A DNA stretch of 64,000 nucleotides from Oligella urethralis DSM 7531 (GTDB lineage Bacteria > Pseudomonadota > Gammaproteobacteria > Burkholderiales > Burkholderiaceae_B). The notes under the pieces were generated by a model. It had not been told where the DNA came from. It saw nothing but the letters and a program-made list of their open reading frames with translations, and ran no database searches. A program made the position numbers and the translations under genes. Position 1 is the stretch's first letter; every line of letters begins with the position of its first letter. The DNA lies in NCBI RefSeq assembly GCF_000372065.1, contig NZ_AQVB01000014.1, positions 1 through 64,000 on the forward strand, given 5' to 3'. Below, one piece after another: positions 18,608 through 28,079 of this stretch.

Positions 18608-18844
18608 CTTAGCGAGTATCCGTAGTTATACGTATCCTCAGGGCAGTTGCTTAAAAAGGGCGCAATATTTTTGAAATATTAATATACCTTATTTTTCAAT
18701 AGTTTATGGGGATTTATTAAGGTATTAAATTAGAATTGAGCGCTAAGGAATCAATTTTTTCTGTGTTAAACCACTATTTTCGCAGTTGTGGAAAAGTAAT
18801 TGTCTTTTTTAATAAATGAGTGGATTTTTGCGTAATTATTTGCT

Positions 18845-20242
18845 ATGGACTTGGAAAAAGTACTTTCTGTTACAGAATTAAGTCATCTGATTAGTCAAAC
18901 CTTGGAGTATCAACTACCCCTATTCCGGGTGGAAGGCGAAATCTCTCAAATCACCAAAGCCTCTTCAGGGCATTATTACTTTTCGATAAAAGATGAGTTT
19001 AGTGCTATGAATGCAGTGATGTTTCGCGGGCGTGCGATGGCCTTGGATTTTCAGCCGAAACAGGGGGATATGGTTGAGCTCAAAGGCAAGTTGTCTTTAT
19101 TTGCGGCCAGAGGTTCTTTGCAAATTCAGGTCGACGAGATGCGGCGCGCGGGTCTAGGCACGCTCTTTGAGCGCTATTTGCAGATACTGGATAAGCTTAA
19201 AAAAGAGGGCTTATTTGATGAAGATCGTAAACTCGCCATTCCCGCCTATCCTCGGCGCGTGGGCATTATTACATCCTTACAGGCCGCTGCCTTACACGAT
19301 GTGCTAACAGCGTTAAGGCGTCGAGCGCCGCAATTTCAAGTGACGATTTATTCTAGTTTGGTGCAGGGGGCAGAAGCGGTTGATGCATTGATGCGAGCCT
19401 TAGCGCAGGCTGAATTACGTCAGGAAGTGGATGTGATTTTACTGGTGCGGGGTGGTGGTAGTTTAGAAGATCTATGGTGCTTTAATGATGAGCGCCTTGC
19501 GCGTATGATAGCCGCTTGTACGATACCGATTGTGAGCGGGGTAGGGCATGAGACGGATGTGACTATTGCGGACTATGTGGCCGACTTACGTGCGGCAACG
19601 CCCACGGCGGCGGCTGAGCTTATTAGTAAAGCGGCCTATACCTTACCAGCGATCTTAAAGGATTATCATCAGCGGATTGGTCGGGTGATGCTGCAGCTGC
19701 TAGCTGAGCGACAAGCTCGTTTTGATGAATTGCAGCCACGTTTAAATCGTCATATGGAACGTATTTTGCTAGATAAAAGCTTGCGTTATGATGAGTTACA
19801 GCAGCGTTTAGTGGCACCGCAACGTTTATTGACGCAATATGATGCACAACGCCTACAAATGCAACAAGCGTTGCAACGTCAATGGCTTAATTTATTTACA
19901 AATAAACACAAGCTATTGGAGGGGTTATGTTTGCGTTTAGCATCTAGAAAGCCTAATATAGAAGTAGAGTGCGATCGCTTAAGCCAGTGGCAGGAGCGAC
20001 TCCATCGAGCCGTTGCGCAGCAATTAAAAACTCATCAACAAGTATTTGAGCAACAACGTCAGCTGTTGCATAATATGAATCCGAAGCAGGTTTTGCAGCG
20101 CGGATTTTCCATTGTGTATGATGCTGAGGGACAGGTAGTCCGAGATGCGGATCAATTGCGCGTTGATGATGAGCTTCAGTTAGAGTTTGCCAGCGGTCGT
20201 GCTGCAGTACATGTCAAATCATTAAATTTTAAGGAGCAATGA
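18845..20242 (+). CDS. xseA: Exodeoxyribonuclease VII large subunit
   Basis: 465 residues. An N-terminal OB-fold DNA-binding domain (about 5-105, beginning SVTELSHLISQTLE) is followed by the catalytic domain with RVGIITS, RGGGSLEDLW and GVGHETDVTIADYVAD-type motifs. A long coiled coil (about 270-430) comes next, and the C-terminal RGFSIVYD segment. With XseB it degrades single-stranded DNA to oligonucleotides in repair. It is the first gene right of the DnaA-box region. sodB follows after 3 bases. Confidence 0.96.
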   Translation: MDLEKVLSVTELSHLISQTLEYQLPLFRVEGEISQITKASSGHYYFSIKDEFSAMNAVMFRGRAMALDFQPKQGDMVELKGKLSLFAARGSLQIQVDEMRRAGLGTLFERYLQILDKLKKEGLFDEDRKLAIPAYPRRVGIITSLQAAALHDVLTALRRRAPQFQVTIYSSLVQGAEAVDALMRALAQAELRQEVDVILLVRGGGSLEDLWCFNDERLARMIAACTIPIVSGVGHETDVTIADYVADLRAATPTAAAELISKAAYTLPAILKDYHQRIGRVMLQLLAERQARFDELQPRLNRHMERILLDKSLRYDELQQRLVAPQRLLTQYDAQRLQMQQALQRQWLNLFTNKHKLLEGLCLRLASRKPNIEVECDRLSQWQERLHRAVAQQLKTHQQVFEQQRQLLHNMNPKQVLQRGFSIVYDAEGQVVRDADQLRVDDELQLEFASGRAAVHVKSLNFKEQ

Positions 20243-20245
20243 TTT

Positions 20246-20827
20246 ATGAGTAACTTTACTTTACCTCCATTACCCTATGAGATGAACGCTTTAGAGCCCC
20301 ACATTTCTAAGGAGACACTTGAGTACCATTACGGTAAGCACCACCAAACCTATGTGACTAACTTAAATAATCAGGTACCTGGTACTGAGTTTGAGGGTAA
20401 ATCGCTAGAGGAGATCGTTAAGTCTTCAAGTGGTGGTATTTTTAATAACGCAGCTCAGGTATGGAATCACACCTTCTACTGGAACTGCTTATCGCCTAAT
20501 GGCGGTGGTCAGCCTAGCGGTGCTTTATTAGATGCGATTAATGCTAAGTGGGGCAGTTACGATGCCTTCGTTGAGAAGTTTAACGCTTCTGCTGCGGGTA
20601 ACTTTGGTTCAGGTTGGACCTGGTTAGTGAAAAAGTCTGACGGTACAGTTGATATTGTGAATACTAGCAATGCCGGTACGCCTTTAACCACGGACGATAA
20701 GCCCTTACTTACCTGTGATGTGTGGGAGCACGCTTACTACATCGATACGCGTAACTCTCGTCCTGAGTACTTAAAGAACTTCTGGGCACTTGTTAACTGG
20801 AAATTTGCTGAGGAAAACTTCGCTTAA
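20246..20827 (+). CDS. sodB: Iron superoxide dismutase
   Basis: 193 residues, SodB fold. The N-terminal metal histidine is in [11 protein letters not shown], the second in QVWNHTFYW, and the last pair in [10 protein letters not shown]. The Gln before the second metal helix (AAQVWNH) is typical of the Fe rather than Mn form. It removes superoxide in the cytosol. AAGGAG at 20231-20236, inside the end of xseA, serves its ATG. The start lies 3 bases after the xseA stop, so they are co-transcribed. A strong terminator follows. Confidence 0.96.
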   Translation: MSNFTLPPLPYEMNALEPHISKETLEYHYGKHHQTYVTNLNNQVPGTEFEGKSLEEIVKSSSGGIFNNAAQVWNHTFYWNCLSPNGGGQPSGALLDAINAKWGSYDAFVEKFNASAAGNFGSGWTWLVKKSDGTVDIVNTSNAGTPLTTDDKPLLTCDVWEHAYYIDTRNSRPEYLKNFWALVNWKFAEENFA

Positions 20828-20856
20828 TTGCTAGCTTAGTTTAAGTCTTTCGCAAG

Positions 20857-20890
20857 GCGCCTTAACTGTCTACCAGTTGGGGCGCTTTTT
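20857..20890 (+). terminator. Terminator of xseA-sodB
   Basis: GCGCCTTAACTG pairs with CAGTTGGGGCGC (two G-T pairs) around TCTAC, followed by five T residues, 29 bases after the sodB stop. Confidence 0.88.
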
Positions 20891-20950
20891 GCTGTGCTTA
20901 TCTTGCGGCGCTTATATCGCGACTTTTTATGCCGCCAATCATTCAACATC

Positions 20951-21904
20951 ATGAGTACAAATAAAGCGACTTTAATCGGTCTTGTGGCTATTTTTCTCTG
21001 GAGCTCAATCGTCGGCCTAATTCGTAGCGTCAGTGAGTATATGGGTGCTACCGGTGGGGCCGCTATGATTTACACGGTCGCTTCGGTGTTATTGCTGTGC
21101 TCTGTGGGTTTTGTGCGGCTTAAGGACTTTCCTAAGCGCTATTTAGTTTGGGGAAGTGTGTTATTTGTGGCCTATGAGCTGTGCCTGGCTTTGTCCATTG
21201 GCTATGCCTCAAATGCCATACAAGCGATTGAGGTGGGGATGGTGAATTATTTATGGCCCACCTTTACCATTGTGGCAGCGATCCTATTTAATCGTCAGCG
21301 AGCCAATCTCTTAATTATCCCCGGTTTTTTAATTTCAATCTTAGGCATCTTCTGGGTTTTGGGGGCTGAGCATGGCGTCGATTTTTACCGCATGCTGAGT
21401 AATATTCAGACGAATCCCTTAAGCTACGGTTTAGCTTTTTTAGGCACATTGATTTGGTCGGCTTATTGTGTGGTGACGGCAAGAATGGCGCAGGGGCATA
21501 ATGGTATTACGCTCTTTTTTATGCTGGTGGCGCTCAGTTTGTGGCTTAAATACGGGCTAGAGGCGAACCAAACCATTCACTTTAGCACTGAGGCATTGAT
21601 TTATTTGATATTGGCTGCCATTGCCATGGGTTTTGGTTATGCTGCATGGAATGTGGGTATTTTATACGGTAATGTCACTATTCTTGCGGGCGCTTCCTAC
21701 TTTATCCCTGTGTTATCGGCTGCCTTGTCGATGGTGCTATTACGTACACCGCTCTCATGGACCTTTTGGCAAGGGGCGATCATGGTCTGCGTCGGGGCGA
21801 TTTTATGCTGGTTAGCTACCGGTGCAGGCAAAAAATTATCGCATGGTCGCGCTGAGGCGCCGGATGAGGGCGAGGCCTCATCCGGATCAAGTCGCTGTTT
21901 ATAA
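20951..21904 (+). CDS. yddG: Aromatic amino acid exporter YddG (DMT superfamily)
   Basis: 317 residues from the ATG at 20951. Ten membrane helices form two EamA halves. The match to E. coli YddG is strong along the chain: KATLIGLVAIFLWSS, AIEVGMVNYLWP, NGITLFF, YAAWNVGILYGNVTI and FWQGAIMVC. YddG exports Phe, Tyr, Trp and some xenobiotics from the cytoplasm. A GTG at 20894 would add 19 residues that do not fit the family, so ATG is chosen. The 3' end overlaps the convergent lipoprotein gene by six bases. Confidence 0.92.
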   Translation: MSTNKATLIGLVAIFLWSSIVGLIRSVSEYMGATGGAAMIYTVASVLLLCSVGFVRLKDFPKRYLVWGSVLFVAYELCLALSIGYASNAIQAIEVGMVNYLWPTFTIVAAILFNRQRANLLIIPGFLISILGIFWVLGAEHGVDFYRMLSNIQTNPLSYGLAFLGTLIWSAYCVVTARMAQGHNGITLFFMLVALSLWLKYGLEANQTIHFSTEALIYLILAAIAMGFGYAAWNVGILYGNVTILAGASYFIPVLSAALSMVLLRTPLSWTFWQGAIMVCVGAILCWLATGAGKKLSHGRAEAPDEGEASSGSSRCL

Positions 21905-22276
21905 ACACGCTCGAATGACATCATTAATTGCAGGCACCACAGGCTCACGCTGAAATACCTTGAGGTGCGCATGAATGGCGCCTTGACCATGGGTGGGGAG
22001 GGCAATTTCAATGATGGCTTGTGGTTGATTGCTGTCTGGGCTAGGTACCGCACCGCTCCAAATATCGGTTGTGCGAGGACGTACATAAGCGCTTTGCTGA
22101 TAGGCTTTGAGCTTGTCATTTAAGCACATGGCTAGGACTTCAGGTACTTTGTCGGTGCCTTGATCGAAGGTACGTACATACGTTTCATTGCCCACAGTCT
22201 GGGTACCGAATGAGCCACACGCCGTGAGTAATAAGCCGCTAGCTAAGGCAACTGCCGGTAATAATCGTTTTTTCAT
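21899..22276 (-). CDS. Small predicted lipoprotein, function unknown
   Basis: 125 residues from the ATG at 22276 (GGAG ten bases upstream); an ATG at 22285 adds three residues. It has a lipoprotein signal: KKR, a hydrophobic core and the lipobox LLTAC, with the acylated Cys at residue 20. The mature part is mainly polar, with two further cysteines (AMCLND and the C-terminal RACL) that could form a disulfide. No family was recognised. It shares direction with the DUF192 gene 36 bases upstream and overlaps yddG convergently by six bases. Confidence 0.75.
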   Translation of the reverse strand: MKKRLLPAVALASGLLLTACGSFGTQTVGNETYVRTFDQGTDKVPEVLAMCLNDKLKAYQQSAYVRPRTTDIWSGAVPSPDSNQPQAIIEIALPTHGQGAIHAHLKVFQREPVVPAINDVIRACL

Positions 22277-22312
22277 AAATATCATGCTCCAAATCGTAAA
22301 AATACAGTGCCC

Positions 22313-22774
22313 CTAAGGCACAATGCCTTCCACGCGCTGCCCCACCTGAATATGATGACGCTCAAACCAGCCCTGATTTACCTCTAAGGCAAATTGTGCC
22401 GGTGCAGTGGAGCAAACACTACGCTCATCAAGCGCTTGCATATCGAAAATCTCAATAATAGTGGCATCTTTATCCAGATAAGCAATGCTAAGCGGGATGT
22501 AGGTATTACGCATCCAAAAGCAGAGGCGCTCTGCTTGCTCAAACACAAAGAGCATACCGCGCTCCTCCGCCATAACATGGCGATGCATTAAACCACGTTG
22601 ACGGCTTTGATTGGTAGCGGCAATCTCCACTTCTAAGGTACTGTTGCCAAGCCGTAGCAGTTGCGTTGGTAGTTGAGGCGCTGACTCAGTAGTGGCAGCT
22701 TGGCTTGTGGCTGGCATCAGCACGCTAGCCAGCATTAGACTAAGACTAAAGAAGAGGGGTTTAATATATCGCAT
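22313..22774 (-). CDS. DUF192 family exported protein
   Basis: 153 residues from the ATG at 22774. A signal peptide (MRYIKP, Leu-rich core, TSQA cleavage region) precedes a DUF192 domain. The marks are RQRGLMHRH, MLFVFEQAER, CFWMRNTYIPLSIAYLD and LEVNQGWFERH near the end, all standard for this small beta-barrel family. The function of the family is unknown. Upstream in-frame extension to 22822 is less likely because it would bury the signal peptide. It probably forms an operon with the lipoprotein gene. Confidence 0.85.
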   Translation of the reverse strand: MRYIKPLFFSLSLMLASVLMPATSQAATTESAPQLPTQLLRLGNSTLEVEIAATNQSRQRGLMHRHVMAEERGMLFVFEQAERLCFWMRNTYIPLSIAYLDKDATIIEIFDMQALDERSVCSTAPAQFALEVNQGWFERHHIQVGQRVEGIVP

Positions 22775-22936
22775 TGACCGCCGACCTATTCCTTTGTAAA
22801 TTAATCCTAAGTTCAACCACATAACTTGAATTATTCGTGTTTAGACTTCATTTTAAACATCGTATTAAGATAATAGACTACTCTAGTATTTATCGCTTGT
22901 TAATTATCGGTGCCGATTTGATTTTTAATTTAGAAA

Positions 22937-23245
22937 ATGTCGACCAATACAGAAATTTACCACGCAGCTAAAAAGCAAAAAGCCAAGCTTAAGCCACCAT
23001 CTTTTTATCAGGTTTTGATGCATAACGATGATTACACCACCACGGATTTTGTGGTGGAGGTGTTACAGCGGTTTTTTGCCTTAGATATTGAGCGTGCGGT
23101 GGCCATTATGCTTAAAGTACATCATGAGGGTAAGGCAGTGTGTGGCGTCTTTAGCCGTGATATTGCCATGACCAAGGTTGAATTGGTTAGGGATTATGCT
23201 AGGCAGCATGAGTATCCCTTGCGTTGCAGCTGTGAACCGGTTTAA
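22937..23245 (+). CDS. clpS: ATP-dependent Clp protease adaptor ClpS
   Basis: 102 residues. The substrate pocket motif is FYQVLMHNDDYTT, followed by the helix FVVEVLQRFF and then VHHEGKAVCGVFSRDIA. ClpS recognises N-degron residues and hands proteins to ClpA. It sits 61 bases upstream of clpA in the conserved clpS-clpA order, with the two presumably co-transcribed. Confidence 0.96.
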   Translation: MSTNTEIYHAAKKQKAKLKPPSFYQVLMHNDDYTTTDFVVEVLQRFFALDIERAVAIMLKVHHEGKAVCGVFSRDIAMTKVELVRDYARQHEYPLRCSCEPV

Positions 23246-23306
23246 ATAAACGAGTAGCATAGTCAGTAGGTAGCCCTACGTCGACTCAATTTACAGAGGT
23301 ATATAT

Positions 23307-25616
23307 ATGATTTCCCAAGAACTCGAAGTGACGATTCACCTAGCCTTTGTCTCGGCTCGTACGCAACGTCATGAGTTCGTGACAGTTGAGCATTTGCTAC
23401 TGGCCTTATTGGATAATAATGAGGCGCTTGAGGCTTTGCACGCTTGCCACGCCAATATCCCTTTATTGCAAAAGCAATTACGCAGCTTTATTGAGGATAA
23501 TACACCCACGCTACCCGAGGGGGATAGCACGGATGCGCAGCCTACGCTTGGCTTTCAGCGGGTGATTCAACGAGCGGTGATGCATGTCAATGCGGTCCAG
23601 GGCTCTGCCGCCGATAAAGCCAGACGTCAGGTCACCGGAGCGCATATTTTGGTGTCTTTGTTTTCTGAAAAGGATGCGCATGCGGTTTATTTCTTGCAAG
23701 AGCAGGAGATTAATCGCATTGATATTATCGAGTTCCTATCGCACGGCCAAAGCAAGGATAAAGCGAGCAAGGATCCAGCATCGCAGGCCAATGCGCAGGA
23801 GGGAGCGGGGGCAGCTGAGGAGGAACAAAGCACGCCCTTGCAGCAGTGGGCGGTTGATTTAAACGAGCTGGCCGAGCAGGGTAAGCTGGATCCGGTATTG
23901 GGGCGTGAGCATGAACTCGATAGAGTGGTGCAGGTGCTATGTCGTCGTCGCAAGAATAATCCGCTACTCGTGGGTGAGGCTGGCGTCGGTAAAACGGCCA
24001 TTGCCGAGGGCTTGGCACAGCGTATTGTCGCTGCCAAGGTACCCGAGATTTTAAAAAGCGCCAAAATTTACTCGCTTGATATGGGTTCCTTGCTTGCTGG
24101 CACTAAGTACCGCGGTGATTTTGAGCAACGTATTAAGTCTTTGCTCAAGCAATTAGAGACGATTGATAATTCTATACTCTTTATTGACGAGATTCACACC
24201 ATGATTGGTGCCGGTTCGACCTCTGGCAGCACCATGGATGCCAGTAATTTACTTAAACCCGCCTTGTCTTCAGGTAAGTTGCGCTGCATGGGTGCGACTA
24301 CGTACAAGGAGTATCGCGGTATCTTTGCAAAGGATCACGCCTTATCACGCCGCTTCCAAAAAGTTGACGTGGTTGAGCCTACACCTGAGGAAACCATTGA
24401 TATTCTCAAGGGCTTAAAAACACGCTTTGAGGATTATCACGAAATTCGTTATAGCCAAGCAGCGATTGAAGCGGCGGTGGAGTTATCCGTGCGCTATTTA
24501 AATGATCGCTATTTACCGGATAAAGCCATTGATGTGTTGGATGAAGCCGGTGCCGCTCAGCGCCTATTGCCTAAATCACGCCAGAAAAAGCTCTTAGGTA
24601 AGGCCGAGGTGGAAGCCACGATCGCTAGCATGGCACGAATTCCGGTGGCTGCTGTTTCTAATGATGAGCGAGCGAAGTTGCAGGGCTTGGAGTCTGAGCT
24701 TAAATCGACGATTTTTGGTCAGGACGATGCAATTGTGGCCCTGGTTTCAGCAATGAAGATGGCGCACTCGGGTTTAGGTAGAGAGGATAAACCAATTGGT
24801 TCATTTCTATTTAGCGGTCCAACCGGTGTGGGTAAGACTGAGGTGACTAAGCAACTCGCTCAGAGTTTAGGCATTGAGCTGATACGTTTCGATATGTCTG
24901 AGTATATGGAAGCACATGCGGTATCACGCTTAATCGGTGCGCCTCCGGGCTATGTGGGCTACGATGATGGGGGTTTATTAACCGAGCAGATTAATAAGCA
25001 TCCACACAGCGTGCTGCTACTTGATGAGATAGAAAAAGCCCATCCAGCCATTTACAACATCCTATTGCAAGTGATGGATCACGGTACCTTGACTGACACC
25101 AATGGTCGCAAGGCCGATTTCCGTAATGTGGTGATTGTGATGACGACTAACGCCGGTGCGCAGCATCTTAGTAAACGCAGTATCGGTTTTGCTGAGAGCT
25201 CGCAGCAGGGTGATGAGATGCAGGAGATTAATCGCACCTTTACACCGGAGTTCCGTAATCGTTTAGATGCCATTATTTCCTTTGCACCGCTAGACCGCGA
25301 CATTATTCTGCGGGTGGTTGATAAGTTCTTAATTGAGCTTGAGCAGCAGTTACGCTTAAAGCAGGTTGAGGTGGTGTTTAGTGATCGATTGCGAGAGTAT
25401 TTGGCGCAGCATGGCTTTGACCCGCAAATGGGGGCTCGTCCAATGCACCGCCTGATTCAGGATAAGATCCGCCGCGCCTTGGCTGATGAGTTGCTTTTTG
25501 GTCATTTGGAAAATGGCGGTTATGTCAGCGTGGATATTGATGAGGAGGCCAAGGTATTGCTTGATTTTGAGCAGCCAAAAGTCAAACGACGCAAAAAGGC
25601 CGAAGTCGTCGATTAG
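23307..25616 (+). CDS. clpA: ATP-dependent Clp protease ATP-binding subunit ClpA
   Basis: 769 residues, usual ClpA size. An N-terminal Clp-N double repeat (about 1-145) and a short Ala/Glu linker precede AAA module 1 with [13 protein letters not shown] and [11 protein letters not shown] module 2 has [22 protein letters not shown] and a C-terminal ClpB-D2-small domain. There is no ClpB middle coiled coil, and the IGL-type loop that docks to ClpP is present (RSIGFAE). It unfolds substrates for ClpP. AGAGG precedes the ATG. Confidence 0.97.
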   Translation: MISQELEVTIHLAFVSARTQRHEFVTVEHLLLALLDNNEALEALHACHANIPLLQKQLRSFIEDNTPTLPEGDSTDAQPTLGFQRVIQRAVMHVNAVQGSAADKARRQVTGAHILVSLFSEKDAHAVYFLQEQEINRIDIIEFLSHGQSKDKASKDPASQANAQEGAGAAEEEQSTPLQQWAVDLNELAEQGKLDPVLGREHELDRVVQVLCRRRKNNPLLVGEAGVGKTAIAEGLAQRIVAAKVPEILKSAKIYSLDMGSLLAGTKYRGDFEQRIKSLLKQLETIDNSILFIDEIHTMIGAGSTSGSTMDASNLLKPALSSGKLRCMGATTYKEYRGIFAKDHALSRRFQKVDVVEPTPEETIDILKGLKTRFEDYHEIRYSQAAIEAAVELSVRYLNDRYLPDKAIDVLDEAGAAQRLLPKSRQKKLLGKAEVEATIASMARIPVAAVSNDERAKLQGLESELKSTIFGQDDAIVALVSAMKMAHSGLGREDKPIGSFLFSGPTGVGKTEVTKQLAQSLGIELIRFDMSEYMEAHAVSRLIGAPPGYVGYDDGGLLTEQINKHPHSVLLLDEIEKAHPAIYNILLQVMDHGTLTDTNGRKADFRNVVIVMTTNAGAQHLSKRSIGFAESSQQGDEMQEINRTFTPEFRNRLDAIISFAPLDRDIILRVVDKFLIELEQQLRLKQVEVVFSDRLREYLAQHGFDPQMGARPMHRLIQDKIRRALADELLFGHLENGGYVSVDIDEEAKVLLDFEQPKVKRRKKAEVVD

Positions 25617-25633
25617 TAGAGGCGTTTAGAAGC

Positions 25634-25675
25634 TACCCGGTTATTTGTTTTAGGGCATCTAACCGGGTATTTTTG
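25634..25675 (+). terminator. Terminator of clpS-clpA
   Basis: TACCCGGTTA and TAACCGGGTA form a perfect 10-bp stem with a 16-base loop, followed by a T-run, 18 bases after the clpA stop. Confidence 0.88.
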
Positions 25676-25730
25676 TTTTTAAAGGCTTATAATTTCTATC
25701 TATTCAATTATTTTAATTTTGTCTTATACC

Positions 25731-26876
25731 ATGAAAAAACAATTCCTTAGCACGCTCTTAGCATTCAGCCTAGCTGGCGCCGTCAATGCAGAGGTGGTCG
25801 TTGGGGTGACTGTCTCTAGCACGGGTCCAGCGGCTGCCATCGGTATTCAATCGCATAATGCGATTAAATTATGGCCTGACACCCTAGGGGGTGAAGCGGC
25901 GCGTTATATTGTGTTGGATGATGCGACGGACGTGAGTAAGGCGGTGCGCAATGTACGCAAACTGACGTCTGAAGATGGTATTGACTTACTGGTAGGGCCT
26001 AATATTACCGCTGGTGCCTTGGCCATTTTAGATGTGCTGGTGGAAACTAAAACCCCGATGATTTCTTTGGTTGGCTCTGGTTCCGTGGTGCAGCCGGTGA
26101 ATGAAGGCGGGCGTGAGTGGGCCTACAAAATGTCGCAAAATGATAACCTCATGGCCCAAGCCTTGGTAGAGGATATGCAAAAGCGCGGCTTTAAAACCAT
26201 TGGCTATATTGGCTACGCTGATGCCTATGGCGATAGTTGGTGGCGTGAGTTTTCCGCAGCAGCCGACGGCAAGCTTGAAATCGTTGCTCGAGAAACTTAT
26301 CAGCGTACTGATAGCAGTACCATGGGACAGGTGTTAAAGTTGCTCAGCGCTAAGCCAGATGCGATTTTGATTGCCGGTGCTGGTACGCCCACAGTGTTGC
26401 CGCAAAAGACCTTAAAAGAGCGTGGTTATGAGGGTCAAATTTATCAAACACATGGTATTGCCACACCTGAATTTTTGCAGGTAGGTGGTGCCGTGGTTGA
26501 GGGTACCTTATTCCCTACTGGCCCCAGTGTGGTGGCCCGTACGCTACCGGACGAGCATCCAGCAAAGCAAAAGGCCTTAGACTTTGCTGAAACTTACGAG
26601 GCAAGCTATGGTGAGGGTACCGCTACGCAGTTTTCCAGCGACGCGTGGGGCGCGTGGGTGCTAGCGGATTCCGCTGTGGCGCGCACCTTGGCCGAGGGCT
26701 TAAAGCCTGGTACCACAGCTTTCCGTGAGGCCTTACGTCAACAATTAGAGCAGACTAAGGATTTAATTGTACCCACTGGTGTGTTAAATGTGACGCCACA
26801 GGACCATCAGGGTTTTGATGCACGTGCAGTGGTGATGGGCCAGGTCAAAGACGGTCAATTTGTGTACGCCGAATAG
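25731..26876 (+). CDS. Branched-chain amino acid-type ABC transporter substrate-binding protein, orphan
   Basis: 381 residues. A Sec signal peptide (MKKQFLST, Leu/Ala core, cut after VNA) is followed by a LivK/AmiC-like two-lobe periplasmic binding fold: VVGVTVSSTGPAAAIG, LDDATDVSKAVRNVRKL, then GYIGYADAYGDSW and TQFSSDAWGAW. The family binds Leu/Ile/Val or a range of acids and amides. The ligand here is unknown. The ATG at 25731 is chosen because the upstream TTG (25719) would lengthen the signal. No permease or ATPase gene is adjacent. Confidence 0.85.
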   Translation: MKKQFLSTLLAFSLAGAVNAEVVVGVTVSSTGPAAAIGIQSHNAIKLWPDTLGGEAARYIVLDDATDVSKAVRNVRKLTSEDGIDLLVGPNITAGALAILDVLVETKTPMISLVGSGSVVQPVNEGGREWAYKMSQNDNLMAQALVEDMQKRGFKTIGYIGYADAYGDSWWREFSAAADGKLEIVARETYQRTDSSTMGQVLKLLSAKPDAILIAGAGTPTVLPQKTLKERGYEGQIYQTHGIATPEFLQVGGAVVEGTLFPTGPSVVARTLPDEHPAKQKALDFAETYEASYGEGTATQFSSDAWGAWVLADSAVARTLAEGLKPGTTAFREALRQQLEQTKDLIVPTGVLNVTPQDHQGFDARAVVMGQVKDGQFVYAE

Positions 26877-26903
26877 CTCATTCGACACCACGGTATTGTT
26901 GCG

Positions 26904-28079
26904 TTACTTAGTAGAGGCAGAGGGTTGTTGACTTTCTGCCTTTGCTTTTTTGGAACGTAGGGTGATGGAGACGATTTCTGATTCTACCCCAATACGCACG
27001 GGTAAGCCGCCCCATAAGCCTGCCCCTCGACTAAGGTAGAGGTACATATCGCCAATGTGATAAAGCCCCATCAAATAGCCTTGATTCGCCATTTTAGTGA
27101 CTAGATTCAGCCCCAGTAGTTGGCCGCCATGGGTATGCCCTGAGAGCTGTAGACTCACGCCTTTAGCGGCATGGCGCTTGGCGTCAGCGGGGCGATGACT
27201 CATGAGAATAATCATATCCTCAGCACTAGTCCCCTTAAGGGCTTTATCAATATCCGGCATCTCTTTGCCAAAGCGCTTGGCCACCGGATCCGTAATGGCG
27301 GCAAGCACTATTTCATCACTGCCACGGACAATGCGCACATTTTCATTGATTAATACCGGTAAAAACAGCTCTTCTTTAAAGGTTGTTAGCCATTCGTCTA
27401 GGCCTGAATAATACTCATGATTGCCTAAGGAGATCCACACCCCATCTTTGGCAGTGATGCTCTTAAAGGGGCGAATATCGCGGTGACGGTGTTGCGGGGT
27501 ACCGTCAATTAAATCACCAGTGATTAGGATTAAGTCAGGATTCTCACGCATGGCGATTCTCAGTGTTTCCTCAAGCCATGATTCCGGCAGTAAGCGACTG
27601 GCATGGAGATCGGTGAGATGCACCACCTGATAACCATCAAAGGCGGGGGGCAGTTTATCAAACTCTAATTCCAGATGGGTGACATTGGGAAAACTCACCG
27701 CACGCCACACACCGACAGCACACACAAAGGTTGAAAACATCAACATAAAGCTGCTGTTGAGCGGTGATAAGAGTGCACGTCGCACTCGCTCACCTTTATC
27801 GAGGGTATAGCTTAAAGCCAGCAGGGTGTCGCGCAACAGTAAGGCAATGGCCAACACCATCATGGAAGCATAGGTCCAACCCATGGTCATGACGATCCAA
27901 GCGGGTAACTCTGGCGCCGCTAAGCCGCCGGGGAGCAGTTTTTGGATAAGGTGAATCTGAGACGCAAGCAGTACGATGCCCGCATAGCTCAGCTTAAACC
28001 ACCAACGTAGCGGCAGTGGGCGTATCAGACGTATATAAATATAAATAAAAAGCAGTAGACCAACGAGGTGAATTAACAT
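26904..28079 (-). CDS. Membrane-anchored metallophosphoesterase (YkuE-like)
   Basis: 391 residues. Three to four N-terminal membrane helices (about 1-120) carry a calcineurin-like phosphoesterase domain with all metal motifs: HLTDLHAS, ITGDLIDG, GNHEYY and SGHTHGGQ. The best-known relatives are YkuE/YaeI-type enzymes, thought to act on phosphatidyl or cyclic substrates near the membrane. The substrate here is not known. It starts one base from the nth stop, both on the - strand, so it is likely the last gene of a phaZ-rsxB-nth-phosphoesterase run. Confidence 0.85.
   Translation of the reverse strand: MLIHLVGLLLFIYIYIRLIRPLPLRWWFKLSYAGIVLLASQIHLIQKLLPGGLAAPELPAWIVMTMGWTYASMMVLAIALLLRDTLLALSYTLDKGERVRRALLSPLNSSFMLMFSTFVCAVGVWRAVSFPNVTHLELEFDKLPPAFDGYQVVHLTDLHASRLLPESWLEETLRIAMRENPDLILITGDLIDGTPQHRHRDIRPFKSITAKDGVWISLGNHEYYSGLDEWLTTFKEELFLPVLINENVRIVRGSDEIVLAAITDPVAKRFGKEMPDIDKALKGTSAEDMIILMSHRPADAKRHAAKGVSLQLSGHTHGGQLLGLNLVTKMANQGYLMGLYHIGDMYLYLSRGAGLWGGLPVRIGVESEIVSITLRSKKAKAESQQPSASTK

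Larger units (their letters stand above)
18114..18844. other. Non-coding AT-rich region with clustered DnaA boxes; candidate replication-origin-type locus
   Basis: No credible gene lies in these 731 bases between the divergent lpxK and xseA. They hold four perfect DnaA boxes (TTATCCACA or TTATTCACA, here on the + strand as TGTGGATAA at 18152 and 18587 and TGTGAATAA at 18164 and 18599). One-mismatch boxes lie at 18138, 18352, 18573 and 18787, and a full IHF-consensus match at 18259-18271. A very AT-rich stretch with ATATT repeats runs from 18655 to 18730. Genes on both sides point away. This is the composition of a bacterial oriC, but dnaA, dnaN, gyrB, rpmH and mnmG are not in the window, so a DnaA-titration or reactivation site is an alternative. 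Confidence 0.6.
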
